NCBI GenBank assembly: GCA_022494885.1
Contig: JAGVSM010003569.1
Location: forward strand, 1 to 64,000
From: Micrasema longulum
Taxonomy: Eukaryota > Arthropoda > Insecta > Trichoptera > Brachycentridae
Direction: 5' to 3'
DNA: 64,000 nucleotides
Below are positions 37,201 through 49,799 of the stretch, in pieces (position 1 is the stretch's first letter; each line of letters opens with the position of its first letter). The position numbers and the translations under genes were made by a program. The notes under the pieces are model-generated. The model did not search any database and had not been told where the DNA came from. It was given only the letters and a program-made list of their open reading frames with translations.

Positions 37201-40200
37201 TGGACGGTAAGTAATCTAGCCCCCATTTACATTATGTTTTAATTCGACAGTGAAGTTTAGTGTTTGAAAGATATTAAAATTAATTTTTAAAAACTCATTT
37301 TTAAATCAGGAGTTAGATTAAAACAAGTTTTGCAGCTAAGAGCGCATGGACTTGAAATTCTAGGCCCCATTTACAAAATTTTATGGTTGATAACATTTAC
37401 ATATTGAAGAAATATTACCAATCATCTTGCATCTACAAAGCGCATGGGCAAATGATATTCTATAGTCCTTAAAATATAGCTTGATAAAAATTACAGCTGC
37501 CAAACTAATATCAATAGTGATGGAAAATTACTGATCACTGATCATGTACCGATCAAATCAATTTTATCCGTTTTTTAATGCAAACATGAAACTCTCTTTC
37601 CGAAAATTGATAAAAAACGCAAAAACAAGCCTATTATAGTGTGTTTAACACAATTATTTACTAAAAAATAAGACATTTATACTTTTTTCATTAACAACAT
37701 CAAATGAATTATTTTTTTATTCGATCAATTTACATTGATCAATTTGTCCCATCTCTAACGTTTTTGCCAAATGATGTAACCCCGTGAGAACGTTGTTGTC
37801 ACTTTTGCTGACAACTGTCATTCTAATCGAGCTATATTATAAGGACTATAGCAACTTAAAATTATATCAATAAATCTACAAAAAATAAACATTGAGCAGA
37901 GTAGATAATTTGTCGAGTGTTAATGCCAAAAATTAAATCATTTAAAAGAAGTAGCATTTACCGTTTCACAAATTAAATTTTTTGAAACGGATTCCAATCC
38001 AATGACAGGTCACAAATCCTGTAAAGCTAGACCTCGACCCATCTAAAATATATATATATATATACGTACATCATATGAATTGTTTCTCGCAGATGGTTTC
38101 TGCCAAAGATGAACCGATGGATTTTGGGCGCAGTTCTCCCCCCAATCCGGCTTTTCACCTCGCTCACTTGGCCGCTGCTTTCAAGGGATCTTCCGGTAAG
38201 TTGTGTCAACAGAATATTGCAAATGTGCACAATTTTATATACACAGGTTTTTTTATGATGAACATAATATGTAAATATGGTTATAGTTTTGTAAATAACG
38301 AAAATCCGTTAGATAATGAAGTAAAGTAAAAAGTAAAGAAATTATTTACTAATTGAAATTCCATCTATTGCACGCTTGTAATGTTGTCGCTTCAGTTTGT
38401 TTTTATCCAACAGACCAAAACACAAATCAGCATAAATAGAGCTTTAACATTTTTTATGAAATAGGCATAAATAATGACCACAACTTGAGACAAAATTTTG
38501 AAATATTTTTTTTTCCTAATGTAAGTAATTTTTTTAAATTTATTTAATGCACAAAATACACAATTTTATCATAGAGCACAGTTATAATTTTTTTATGTCC
38601 CGACTTGTTAGAAAATTCCGTGTTAAGCCGGGACTCTTCTATATGTAAATCAAAAACATTTATAAACATATTAAACAATACACAAAATAATCAAAACCTA
38701 GGCAGTCCAAACTACTGTCCATATGTATTGTTATAGGTGTCCATAAGCTAATTCTACATGAAATAAACATTGATTTTGCCAGCTTTGAAATGTCTGTTTG
38801 TACGTAGGGTTCCCATACGGCTCCACACCCCCGTCCTCGCAGGAAGGCCCCCCTGAGGACCCCCGCCTGCTTCTACACTCGCACCTGCTCGCTAACAACT
38901 TACTGCAGATGCAACAGGTTTCCGCCCTCAATCCACTAGGTAACATCATTATTTTTTTATACAATTAAAAAAAAGATTTGGGTGGATTACAAAGTCAATT
39001 TTAAAAAATTATGTTGGTATACATGTCCCTGAAGTATGCTAAATTTTCAGCTGTATTCATGGTTTACTTTGTCTGTAACAGCCGCTAAGGTTAGACATGT
39101 TTTTATGAGCTCGGCAAATTTCGTTTGTCAAAAAAATGGATCAAAGAATTTGTATCAAATTTTGTGTAAAAAATTAAACAAAGTGTGTGAAATGTTAACA
39201 AAGACCTATGGTGAGTCTGCTATGAGTAAAACGAGAGTTTACGAGTGGTATAAGCGTTTCCAAGATGGTTGTGAAGATGTTGAAGATGACGAACGGCCCG
39301 GACGCCCGAGCACATCAACAACCGATGAAAACGTGGAAAAAGTTAATGAAATGGTTATGAACGATCGTCGAATCACAATCAGCGAAGTCACTGATGATGT
39401 TGGCGTATCGATTGGCTCATGCCATGAATTTTTTTAAATGTTTTGGGTATAAAACGTGTGGCAGCAAAATTTGTTCAAAATTTTAATTTGGGAAAAAACA
39501 TACCACTTATTTTAACACCTAACATTGTTAATATTCTGCAGGCGCTCTGAACATCAATGACTATCTCCAGTCGGCGTACGGCCCGGCGGCTGACATGGCC
39601 ATGTCTCTCTCCCAGAGGCCCCAGTCTCCCGCCACGGAGGATACGCAAAATTCAGGTAATTTACGAGGCAAGAAAACAGCCACACCCAAATTCCTATTGC
39701 CATATATGTATTTAGCAATAGGTTATTTTCACAGATCAGGAATAACGTTTGAAACATCGCAACCCCGGAAGTACACTGTCGGCAGTCTGAATTTGGCAGT
39801 TTTGATTTTTTTTCTTATGAGCGAGATATACCACAATTTTCCGTATTCTTTGAAATCAATTGAGTAAAATATCGAGGAGAACTCTGTAGTAATTATGAAG
39901 CTGCAGTGTTCTACTCGTATTTTAACAGTCAAATGAACAAATGCCACAAAAATACTGGGCTTACAATGAAAGCACAGTAAAACTCTATTTTCTTTTTTTA
40001 AGGGAGCAAAAAAAAAGTGTAAAACTGAGGAAAATGCTCAAGTGAGGAAGTAAAAAATGTATGAAAAAAAATGGAATTACATAAAAATAAAATTCATTTG
40101 CTAGACTACGAATATGTTTCCAGAAAAATTTGAGATAAAAGTCTTATTCTATAAATATAATTTACTAGCTTTTACCAGATAATTTTTTAGGTAATTTATT

Positions 40201-43200
40201 TATTTATTTTATTTATTTTTAATTTCACATAAAACATTATATTTCTTATTTTCTATATGAACACCTCACTGGGCATACCCGTGTCAAACCGAACTAATCA
40301 TAGATTAAGCGAGTCAATTATGAAAGTTTAAATAATTAATTTCAAATGGATTCTTTTTGACGCCCCCCACCTCACAGCCTACTCATTTTCAAATAATGTT
40401 GCTCATTTTTGATATATTATGTATTTTTTCCATTGTATTTTTTTTTTATTCAGGGTAAAAATAAATATCCTATTTCACTTCTCACCTCTCCGGCTATCCC
40501 TATGCAAAAAATATGTCAATCGGTCGCTCCGTTGAGATGTGAAGGAAACACAAACAAACACACTTTCGCATTTGAAATATTTGTATGGATATTATAAATA
40601 AAACACAAGAATAAATACATATGTATTCGCTCCTTATAGTTAGTTAGTAGTAATTGTTATTATACAACTATGTAGTGTGATCATATGTTTTCATGTAAAG
40701 GATCTTCACCGACAAGCCGTATAAATTGGCTTGGTGAGTCTTTTAATAAAAAAAATATTTAAAAAAAAAAAATGTAATATTATAAAAAATAAAAAAAAGA
40801 ATGCTGTATTTTTACGCCACGCGTGAGTTAATATCAGTTAAAACACAGCAAGTGTCAGGTATTCAGAATTACCCGTCATCGGGTATAAATTTAAACTAAA
40901 TGTAAATATTAACACGAAGCTTGTGTTGTGTTCTAATATTAAACTCATGTGTGGCGTAAAAAATACAAAATGTGTTTGTAATATAAATATTTATTTTTCT
41001 TAAAAAATAAATAAAACAAATTTGTTTTTAACTACTATTTTTTTTTTCCACCGACCGGTTGTCTAATTAAGTTGTCTAATTTGAATGTTTTATTTTTAAC
41101 GTGAAGTGCTTTTAACCCAGTGTCTTTATTGAAGTTATGATTATTTTCTATCAGATGATTTGCGAATTCAGAACAATTATTATAATTTAAGCATCTTAAG
41201 TGTTCTTTTACTCTAATATTTTATTATAATGAAAAACCATAAAGTTAGTACTTCAAATATAAACTTTTTATAAATATTTTTCTTTTCACTTGTGTCACAA
41301 ACCAATGTTTCAAGTCTCGGTCCTTCTCATCAAGTACAGAGTGTTGAATTAGTTATATTTTGAGCAGAATCTGAAGAGCGTTGGGCCGCGGCAGCCGGGG
41401 CCACGGGCACGCCGCCCCCACGCCACTTGCATGCGCACGCCCTGTGCGAAGCGGGCGCCCGCTTGCTGCTCCTGTGCTGCAGGTGGCTTCCCACCGCGGA
41501 GACTGATCTCAGGTATTCAAAGCATTAAGAAAATTAAAAAAAAAAAAATTCTATAAAGCATGTCGTAATTATAATACTATAGGAATCAGGTTGTTGAGGG
41601 TTGTTAGAGCTCCTACCCGAGTTGGAGTTTAACAGAAGAAGTTGATGTTTGTGTCATATATTTATTTTTTTAAATTATTATGTTTCTGGTTTTATATAAT
41701 ATTTGTGATGATATACTCGTATGTCTGTGTCAACTAATTTCTTATCCCAACTCAACACAGGACTTTTAGTCGCATGGAGTTGGGACTTATGTCTCAAAAA
41801 ATGTGTAATAAACTAAAATTGTTGGAACACAGGGAAACATTTTTGAGAAGGGAATATGGAAGTTTAGGCATTCGTGACCCGTCATTGGCTGGTTTAAGTG
41901 GCCACTTTACACACCGTGTAACATTCACCATTCTGCGAAGACTGCTGCGAGATATTGCATATATTAATATACTATCAAGTGTGTTGTCCAGATGTTTATT
42001 GAAATATATGTTTATGTAATAATTTTTTATTTGAATTTTTGCTATTATTTAATAATGTACATGCTTCCACTTTCCATTATGTTGTATCCCAACTCAATAC
42101 AGGGCTCTTGGCCTAATAGAGTTTGGGATACGTTTTTTTTTTTTGTAATACATGTATATTTGTATGAATATTTAAAAAAAAAAAACAAGACAGGTCATAA
42201 GCCCTGTAAATGACTTGACTTCCATATTCCCTTCTAAAAAATGTTTCCCTCTGTTGAAACAATTTTAAATCTGAATAACTCCCCAGGGAGAAAATCCAGC
42301 CTGTCTGCATATATTAAGACATACAATTAAAATCTATAACTTACTTCCACTATATATTAAAACAATTAGTAACGAAAAATGTTCAAAAAAGCTATAAAAA
42401 AATGGATAGTGGAGCTAGGTAGAAGTAAAATAGATTGTCTCATTCGCCCAAACTAATATTGAATCAACTGCTCCACAAGTGTATAGCTTATGTTAGGTTT
42501 TTGTTCTTATGTATTTTTTTAGTACAAATTTTTGACCAGTCTGTTTTTTGGTTGGCCGTCATTCTTTGTACTTGAAGATTTAAAATAAAACTATTCTCAA
42601 TTATTGTTAATATTTTATTACAGTGCAGATTTTCAACTGTCTCTGGTGAAGCGTTGCTGGCCGGAACTATTTGTACTCGGTCTAGCGCAATGTTCTCAAG
42701 TAAGTCTTCCTATTTATTTATTTTTCTTATGATCAAACATGTCTAATGCGCCAACATGCAAAATCCCAATCTTAGCGCTTCAAATAATAGATAAATAATT
42801 ATGCTACATAAAATTATTTCTGCACAGCTTTCTCTATTAAAAACCAGTTGGGTAGAGTCTCAGAGTAATAATGCGCCAAGCTATAGAGGAGCCCAAACGT
42901 AGGAAAACCATTCTATGACTATTGGGTATCAAGTTAGCTACAGTTTACCGCAAAACAATCGGCCGTACTCAGGTCGAGAATTGCCATTGAATTGTTCTTA
43001 TAGATCAAACCTACTGAACTTTTTCAAAGATGGTGAATGGTAATTAAGCAATGGTAATCAGTATTACTGTTTTACTAAGTAATTAGATTTTTACATTTAT
43101 TTTTAATTGTTTTAAACTTCTAATGAATGTGTTATATAATTTTTAGGTTTAATTTTTGGTTCTAAATCTTAGTAATGTACGTTTATTTTTTAAAGAATAT

Positions 43201-46200
43201 TAAACCAAATATCTATAGATTATAAGTTTTGTAAAAGGCAATTTTGTCATATATGTTCATAAAATACAATTTAAAAAATATTGATTAAAAATTGGTTTTT
43301 GTCAGTTTCTCAATTTTGATTTTAAAATATTATTAGTTTTTCAATTTTGATTTTAAAATATTGTTGTTAGTTTTTCAATTTTGATTTTAAAATACAGTTG
43401 TTAATTTCCCAGTGTTGATTTAGAAAGATACTTATTAATTTCTCAATGTTGGTTTAAAAAGATAGTTGTTAGTTTCTTCCTTTTCCTTGCAGGCATTATC
43501 ACTTTCCACCATCCTACCTTCCCTGATCAGCCACCTGCGAGCGCCCCAGCCAGAGGACGAAAATGTTAATGAAGATGGTATGTAATTTTACATTTTCTCT
43601 TATGACTTGATGACGAACATAATACGACGAAACCCCGAAATTACGTCCCCGCAATTTGCATTTTTCCGTGATGTACGTACAATGAGGAACTTCAGCCCTA
43701 TGGGAAATTCAACACAATTTTTTTTTCTTTCGCCTGGTAAAAATTAAAGCATTAAATTGAATAGCAAAGTTTCTTGAAAATGTATGAATAAAATAATAAA
43801 AAATATTTTAATAAAAATGCGCTACTTTGAACGACGTCTTGTTTTATGTCTCTTGGATTTTGAAGTGTCGACGGATTGAATGTTATTGTTTTATTTCCGT
43901 AGCTTGCATGGGCAGTGAGAAACTCCTGGTGGCTGCAGAGCAGTTGGAGTGCCTACAGAACTATGTGGACACAATGGCACAACTGCAGGTTGACAACAGA
44001 GAGTTCTATTTCTTGCGAGCACTCACCCTTTTCTCAGTAGGTATGTATACAATATCACATTTGATACAGAAAAATTCTGTTTTTTTTTCTGTAATAAATC
44101 ATAAGAACGCAAATGGGAAAAAAAAAAACAAAAATAAAATTCGCATAAAGTTGATAAATATTAAAAAGTGTACAACAACAACAATCCATCACGCCGTTTC
44201 CTAGTAAAGGTAAGCAGAGAGGATAGAACGCCACATAATTCTATCTTTGCATACAGATCTCACTTCCTCTACATTCATAAATCTTCTCATGCACGCGCGC
44301 GGATTATTCCAACTTTAAACATGTCCATCTTCAAGTATTCGTTGGATTTGGTCATGCCATGTCTTTCCCGATCTTTCTCTAATTCTGTATCCATCAACAT
44401 TTGCATTGTAATCATTTAAAAAATATTTTTTTCAATATTTGCAGATATATATCCCGTCCAGTGGCGTAAGAAATTATTATACCACAAACACAAATATGTT
44501 CAATCTCTGAGGAATTACGTTCAGCAAAACGCCGCCTCTGACGAAGAAGACAGGTACAAACCACTGTCATTTTTCTATCAAAAAACAATTATTGCCATAA
44601 ACTCTGAATGATTTATGAAGAATTTTATTTTAATAAATATTTTATTGTTATGTAAAATATTTTTAAAAAAATCATATAATATGTTTAATCGCTGTCACTT
44701 CCTGTAAAATTGATTTTTGTTATAATACGTTGTTTTTGCAAAGAAGCGATATGAGTTGATCCTCTGAATAAAAAGTGTCCCTGAATGTGACTTGGTCGCA
44801 AATAATGCATGGTAGGCGAATGCGCCAACCACTTCACTATGAGGCGGACTTATCCCCACTCAATTTCCTCTTTCGGGATTCTTACCCGGAAATAGCCATC
44901 GAGTGGAAAAGCTCTTGTCCGGGATTCTGGTTCTGTTTCACACACAGAACTGTACTCTTTATCCGCCCAACATGGAGCGAATATGGATTATTGTAACGTG
45001 TAACTGTTTTTAGGTGCGCCACTTTACTGCTGCAGCTTCTACCTCTCCGCTCCTTCTCCGGAGATGCCTTGGAAGAAGTGTTCTTCAGCAGTTTCCTCCC
45101 TGATCTCAAGGTTGCGGATCTCATTCCCTACCTGTTTAAAACTTCTGGTGAGTGCTAAAATTAATTTTATCTGTAATATATCGATTACTATCAGAACCTT
45201 GACTAATAAATTTTACTAAATGTAAGCCTAGTCAGCAAAATTTTCCCATATCTGATCTGTTTTATCATTTGAGTCGCCCATTCCTGAAACAGTCATTATC
45301 AAAAATAAACCGAGTATGACATTTTATGGCTTATTAAAGGAGGCTCATAAATCTTCATCAAAAATTCTAAAACTTGTCTCACAGTTATGGCTGAAAAATA
45401 TCTTCTAATTCCAAAATGCATCTCGTCCGTCGGCTCTGATTATCGAAATCTGATTATCCGAACTCCAGCCACCCGGATCATTATCAGGAATTAAAAAATA
45501 AATGACATGTTAAATAACAAATAAATAAGGGCGCTGGCAGCCGGCGCATTTCTTCGTTAAAGCAATTGACTTTGCTGGACAAGTTTAAGTGAGTGTTTAT
45601 GTGATTACGTCTGGCACTCATTAATCCAGATAGTTGGAGTTTTACTGTAATATTATATTTTGTTTTCTTTTGTACTTATTTTTGTTATAATTAATAATAA
45701 AACAAACATAGTTTCACACATTCTCCCCTTAAAATTACTTTAGAAAATATTATTATAATTTATCTCGTCCTCTTAAAAAATTAAAACATTTCCAAAGTGG
45801 CATAAAACAGTTACAAAAGTCATCTTGTCTATAGAGTAATATATGAAATATTTTACTCTATGGGATATGTCTATATATTGATATGTCAATGGCTACATGT
45901 ATTTAATTAAATTTAATAACAAAGCAAGATGGACAAGATGAACTTTGGTTGCTTGTTTTACTAGTAATGACTTAGGACTTAGGATATAGAGATTTTGGTA
46001 TTATTTATGTTTTCTCTGGATATTCATTGTTTACCTTTAAGACTGAAAAAGCACACATTATGATAAAACTGTAAATACTTTTAAATATCATTATAAAATA
46101 CATAATTTACAGCCTTAGAACGGGGAAGCTATCCCTAGTTAGGCAGTTTAGATGAACCAACAGCAAAAATAAAAAATATGTATGTTTACTTTTACTACTG

Positions 46201-46398
46201 AATTTATTTGTTGTATAAATAATTACTTGTATATTGCTGTAATAAATATGTAAAAAAAATAAAATAAATATAAAAAATAAAATAAAAAAAGGGCGACTCA
46301 TTTATTTTTGCAAAACTGAATTGTGATTTTATTTTATTCCAATGCATTATCTAAAATCTAAGTAATAATTACGATTGTTCCTTACAGATGAAGTCTAA
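34254..46398 (+). CDS. Hr78: Nuclear receptor Hr78 (TR2/TR4, NR2C/D type)
   Basis: Ligand-type zinc-finger transcription factor acting in the nucleus; the fly orthologue works in the ecdysone cascade and metamorphosis. Coding exons 34254-34404, 35470-35619, 36594-36745, 38093-38195, 38808-38939, 39542-39655, 41368-41512, 42624-42699, 43493-43577, 43903-44040, 44445-44553, 45014-45147 and 46388-46398 join in phase to 499 residues. Finger 1 uses C32, C35, C49, C52 (P-box CEGCKG); finger 2 uses C68, C74, C84, C87 with the Hr78-like [19 protein letters not shown], followed by GMRSDSVQHERKP. A Gly/Pro/Gln hinge and a variable region precede the ligand-binding domain (about 269-499), whose signature reads [20 protein letters not shown]; the C-terminus [15 protein letters not shown] corresponds to the AF-2 end. 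In-frame TGA just upstream fixes the start at or after 34254. The last exon carries only 11 coding bases. Introns hold many repeats but the ORF is intact. Confidence 0.93.
34405..35469. other. Hr78 intron 1 with repeat pieces
   Basis: About 34930-35100 contains two diverged direct copies of a 105-bp unit (GAAGCTAACTTCGTGCAACA and GATGCTAACTTCACACAATA). About 35195-35315 is a minus-oriented family F fragment (CAGACAGGCTGGATTTCCTC, CCTAGGGAATTATTCAGATC). Confidence 0.6.
35650..35790 (-). mobile_element. SINE family 1, diverged minus-strand copy
   Basis: The reverse complement shows the same order as 33873-34050: CTCACACACAGA-like head, degraded box B, TTTAATGTGATTTTTCTTAA and AATTGGGCCTCTTGGCC. 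Confidence 0.65.
35800..36480. repeat. Minisatellite of about 33 bp, interrupted by insertions
   Basis: About ten diverged units of TTACACTTGCAAACCACGAT plus TGATTGCCAT. The array is split by a tRNA-derived SINE (35878-36095) and by an element end near 36245-36315 whose ATTTAGGAAACATACAGTAC tail recurs inverted near 54865-54895. Confidence 0.7.
35878..36095 (+). mobile_element. tRNA-derived SINE, family 2
   Basis: Head with box A TAGCCCAGCTGG and box B GGGTTCAATTCCC, body with GATTTTTTCTCAATTGGTCT and GGGTGTTGTGGTGTATTATT, tail with GTTATTCCTTTAATAAATAA. The body shares a block with SINE family 1 although the tRNA heads differ. Confidence 0.8.
36746..37459. other. Hr78 intron 3, left part: repeat with internal units
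   Basis: 37020-37459 starts with TTATTCAGCGCCGTTTTTG and holds three diverged units of about 110 bp around AGGAGCTAGATTACAGCATG, CGCATGGACGG and CTAGCCCCCATTTACA. A second copy lies at about 56150-56480. No ORF. Confidence 0.6.
37460..37851. mobile_element. MITE family C, copy 1 (CTATAGTCCTTA ends)
   Basis: Left end CTATAGTCCTTAAAATATAG and right end, inverted, CTATAGTCCTTATAATATAG, with similarity extending about 35 bp (AATGACAG). Internal sequence TACTGATCACTGATCATGTA recurs inverted in the second copy at 59049-59579. No ORF. Confidence 0.85.
39090..39490 (+). pseudogene. mariner transposase fragment, N-terminal part
   Basis: The frame reads the mariner helix-turn-helix region with [20 protein letters not shown], then [17 protein letters not shown] and [19 protein letters not shown], before a frameshift and stop at about 39437. 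The downstream sequence continues the family (VAAKFV) out of frame. The catalytic DDD part and both ends are gone. It sits in intron 5 of Hr78. Confidence 0.85.
39656..41367. other. Hr78 intron 6: several repeat remnants
   Basis: 39974-40150 is a truncated family A element (ACAGTAAAACTCTATTTTC). 40200-40290 and 56930-57010 share a LINE-like end with CCTCACTGGGCATACCCGTG. 40480-40600 has GTCAATCGGTCGCTCCGTTG and CAAACACACTTTCGCATTTG, a motif common in insect repeats. 40700-40740 holds a hairpin CACCGACAAGCC / GGCTTGGTGAG. 41045-41260 has pieces shared with 54620-54730 (CCACCGACCGGT; TTAGTACTTCAAATATAAAC). Confidence 0.5.
41513..42623. other. Hr78 intron 7: two family F copies and a LINE piece
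   Basis: 41810-41955 is family F in minus orientation (GGAATATGGAAGTTTAGGCA, GTCATTGGCTGGTTTAAGTG). 42185-42325 is family F in plus orientation (GACAGGTCATAAGCCCTGTA, CAGGGAGAAAATCCAGCCTG). 42330-42490 is the inverse of 57180-57320 (AAAAATGGATAGTGGAG), a probable LINE 3' piece. Confidence 0.65.
43285..43490. repeat. Tandem repeat next to an Hr78 splice acceptor
   Basis: About five units of 40-45 bp around GTTAGTTTTTCAATTTTGAT and TTTAAAATATTGTT, decaying toward the exon. The last unit merges into the pyrimidine tract TTTCTTCCTTTTCCTTGCAG of the acceptor at 43492. Confidence 0.75.
44041..45013. other. Hr78 introns 10-11: LINE and SINE-like pieces around exon 11
   Basis: 44185-44425 is a minus-strand LINE fragment (CAGAGAGGATAGAACGCCAC, CATGCCATGTCTTTCCCG). 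44780-45000 shares a diverged end with 52540-52800 (TTTCACACACAGAACTG; TCCGCCCAACATGGAG). Exon 11 of Hr78 (44445-44553) lies between them. Confidence 0.5.
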
Positions 46399-46536
46399 AT
46401 TGGACGTGTTGACCCCAATGGACTGCAAAACGGTGCTTCGTTAAAGGAATCCTGCCTTCGTATTAGTATTTTCTTAAGAAATTTACAAAATCAAATGCCT
46501 TGTTAAGCTGTGTATTTTATATATTATTTATTGTGT

Positions 46537-46542
46537 AATAAA
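46537..46542 (+). terminator. Hr78 polyadenylation signal
   Basis: AATAAA 139 bp after the Hr78 stop codon, the first such hexamer in the 3' UTR and followed by T-rich sequence. Confidence 0.6.
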
Positions 46543-48840
46543 TATTATATACATTTTTATTATTAGAAGTTAATAAATTAACTATTGCTACTTTTGATTT
46601 TTATTACCTAATCATAAACCCAAATTGTATTTTAAAACACATGACCAATGCATAACAAAATAAAAAGTAATAAAACGTTTAAGAAATCAACTTTACTGTG
46701 AGCGAGCCAATTTCTTTGTGCATTCTTTCTTCTATATTAGAATACATATTTCTTTTGAGTATAATCCTCATCGCCTTATGTTGATATTACATCTTAATTC
46801 ATATCCATAGTAAAAAAGCAATAAAATCAGATATAATATATACATAAAAATGACATAGTCAGGTACATATAACATCTTTTGAAAATTATAAAAAACAAGA
46901 TCTTGCATCAAAAAACTCCCTCAGAGACATTGTCCTAGACATAGACGGGCAGGCTATCTCCACAGGACAATGGATTACCCCTCCACAGTACCCCCTAGAC
47001 AGTAGGACAATCCACTATCTTCGCACGTGTGTATTGCTTCTACACATTTTTCCTGCCAAATATAAATATAAAGAAATAATGTCTTAATTATTTAGTTTGT
47101 CAATACATCGTATATTGTGGGATAAATGAAATCATATTTGCAATCTCGCGGATAATGTGCCTTGTTATGTATTCATTTTCGCAGCGTTCTGCGTGTAAAC
47201 TACGGTCGAATTGTTGTATTGTTCTCGTAGAACCCAGCTTTAAGTTTTGCAGGAAAACAAATCGGCATTCCCCACTCTCCGGCTTTGGCAGGGCGGCAGT
47301 CGACCTGTTGAACCGGCCAATAGCGGGTCACGGGCCTTGTTTTTGTTTTTTATTTCCCTGTCAATTAAGATTTTGTCAATTGCAACACTACCATAATGGA
47401 GTCATTTTTATAGTATAAAAATGGTAGTGATAATACCAAAAGCTGTATTGTTCGAGTAAATAAGAAATATGTATGGCAGTGCACTCATTTACTCCACAGT
47501 TGAGCTAGAAAAAAATGGCAAGCTGCCAAGGTATGATTTAACAATTGTTCAACTGTCAAGGTTACAAGAAACTTTGTTTTTCTTACTTGTTCACTTTTAA
47601 AGTGATATTTTATGAAAAAATTATATCATCATCATTTCGTCTGACTTTTCTTCATACAAATATATTCCCGTATTTTCTTCCTGGATTATGGCACTAGAGT
47701 AGTGATTTTTAGGGAGCTAGGACCATCTAAAAACCCATAAAATCGCCCAGTTTTATATGCCATCTTCGTAGTAGTTTGAGTAAAAATTGAGTTGTGAATT
47801 GAACTTTGTCAATTCGTTCATTTGAAAAACATAGAATTTTTCAGAAATAACCGTTGTATGCATTCATGAACAGAGAAACATGACATATTATTTATGTTTA
47901 AAACATTAACTTTGTGGTCAAACATTTTAACTAATGTTAGTAAATATTACTAACCAATTGTGTAAATTTCAATCTAGCCCCTCCCCTTCCAAAACCCCTA
48001 CTCCTACCCATTCTCTAACATAACACTAAATATTATTAACATGCATGTTCGGACACGGTGGTGATTGCATCCCCCTATAACTCTGCATGTATTTTATATA
48101 TTTTTTCATAAATACTATGTATACTACATTCATATACTATGTTCATAAACACAATCAACATATTATAAGACTTTAAGCTAACCCATGCCATATGCCCATG
48201 CATATTTCTTGGTGGAACTGTATTTTGATTATACATAATAATTCTAAAAACACATATTATATTTTTTCAATTTTTATAATAACTTTCACTAGTAACCAGG
48301 TTTTGTCAAGACCAACATCGTCAGACTGATCCATGGATCTAACCAGGATCTTGGTGTGTACAATATTGACATGTTAATGATTCAAACAATTAATTATTTT
48401 ATAATACATCGACATTGGATCCTCCCAAAACAAAAAATAAATCTAAAGCATTTGCTTTATTTAAGAATGTACAAAGTAAAACAAGTTGTTATCAATTGTT
48501 TAGTCCTAAAAAATATCACGAAAGACCGTAGGTAGGTACTATTAATTTTATTAGAATGTGAAAAAGAACTAAATTGTAAAATGAATGGAAAATAGAAGAC
48601 TTAGTTGCATTCCAGCTGGTGAAATCTGAAAAGGGTGATTTTTAAGGTTTTTGTTGAAAAATAATAAGGAACAAATAATTTTTTTTATAAGAGGGATTCC
48701 TTATTTTTTATTACCGAATGTTTAGATTGAATTGTATGGTTTTAAAATTGGTTTATATCACAAAAGTCTAATAATGATTCATTTAAAGAAAATAATAATA
48801 TTAGATCCAAGGATATTCAAACATAGGTAAAATAGTGAAT
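46543..48840. other. Spacer after Hr78
   Basis: Mostly AT-rich. 46905-47085 is GC-richer and open on both strands (see findings). 47150-47420 contains another GC-richer stretch with an open plus frame that I cannot assign. 48205-48340 is a copy of the repeat at 25180-25358. Confidence 0.5.
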
Positions 48841-48844
48841 ATTA

Positions 48845-48960
48845 CACAGTGTAAAGTGGCCACTTAAATCAGCCAATGACAGGTCATAAGCCCTGTAAAT
48901 GCCTAGACTTCCATATTCCCTACTTTAAGTTATTCTCCATCCTCGTTGTAATTTGTTAAT
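48845..48960 (+). repeat. Repeat family F copy
   Basis: GTGTAAAGTGGCCACTTAAA, GACAGGTCATAAGCCCTGTA and TTCTCCATCCTCGTTGTAAT. The 3' part resembles the inverted-arm version at 60407-60466 rather than the longer version at 55965. Confidence 0.75.
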
Positions 48961-49799
48961 ATAAGATCCTAGTTGGAATATTGAAAGTGTCCTGAGATTC
49001 TAAAAGGAATATTTTTATGCATTCTGATGCATGACACACGGCATAATAAGCAAAAAAAACTCATTGAGCATTTGAATAGCTGTGAAAATTTAAGGAATTT
49101 AATAAGAATATTCGCAATATAATGAAAACTATGTCAAATTAATACAATTCTGATAGAATTTGATTACATAATTATTTTTTCATGTGCTAGATTACAAATC
49201 AAAAGTAAATCTTAGTAGCCCAAAGTCGACTAGTGAGGGAATAGAAATTTAGATTTAGAAATTCTTTTATCAATGACACTTTTCAAATTGTGTAAATATA
49301 ATTTAAATGCAATGCTTTTCAACACATCATGCTGATGAAAATACAAAGGAAATTGATCAGATTAAAGATAGCGTCGAATTTACTTTTAAGACTTAAATTC
49401 AAAGCAAAAGCCAAAAAAGTAGAAAATCAAAACGTCACTAACGTCAGTGCTAAATCCGAAAAGTTATTAATGTGGTTAGGTTTCCTCGTAAAAATAATAA
49501 ATGAAAAGGAAAGATACGAAAGTGATAAAGTAGAAAGAGAAAGAATGGCAAAGAATGTCAAGTTCAAAAAAGATGTGATGAAAATTGGGTCATTTTAGCG
49601 TTTTCGAACATAGCTGAGATAAGCAAAGCTGCCAACATGATAAAATAAACCCAGACAATAATTATGCTTTGTCTATGGAGTTACACGAACTGAACTTGTA
49701 AAAGAATAGGCCATCGCTACAAGAAACAAATGTATAGTATCTCGCAGAAAATTACCTGGGAGCCGTCGTAATTATTAAGTTTTGCGAAATAAACTAAAT

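Noticed and set aside
49329..49598. 89-codon Lys-rich ORF
   Set aside because: AT-rich, no homology recognised, no splice sites or polyadenylation signal in support; probably chance.
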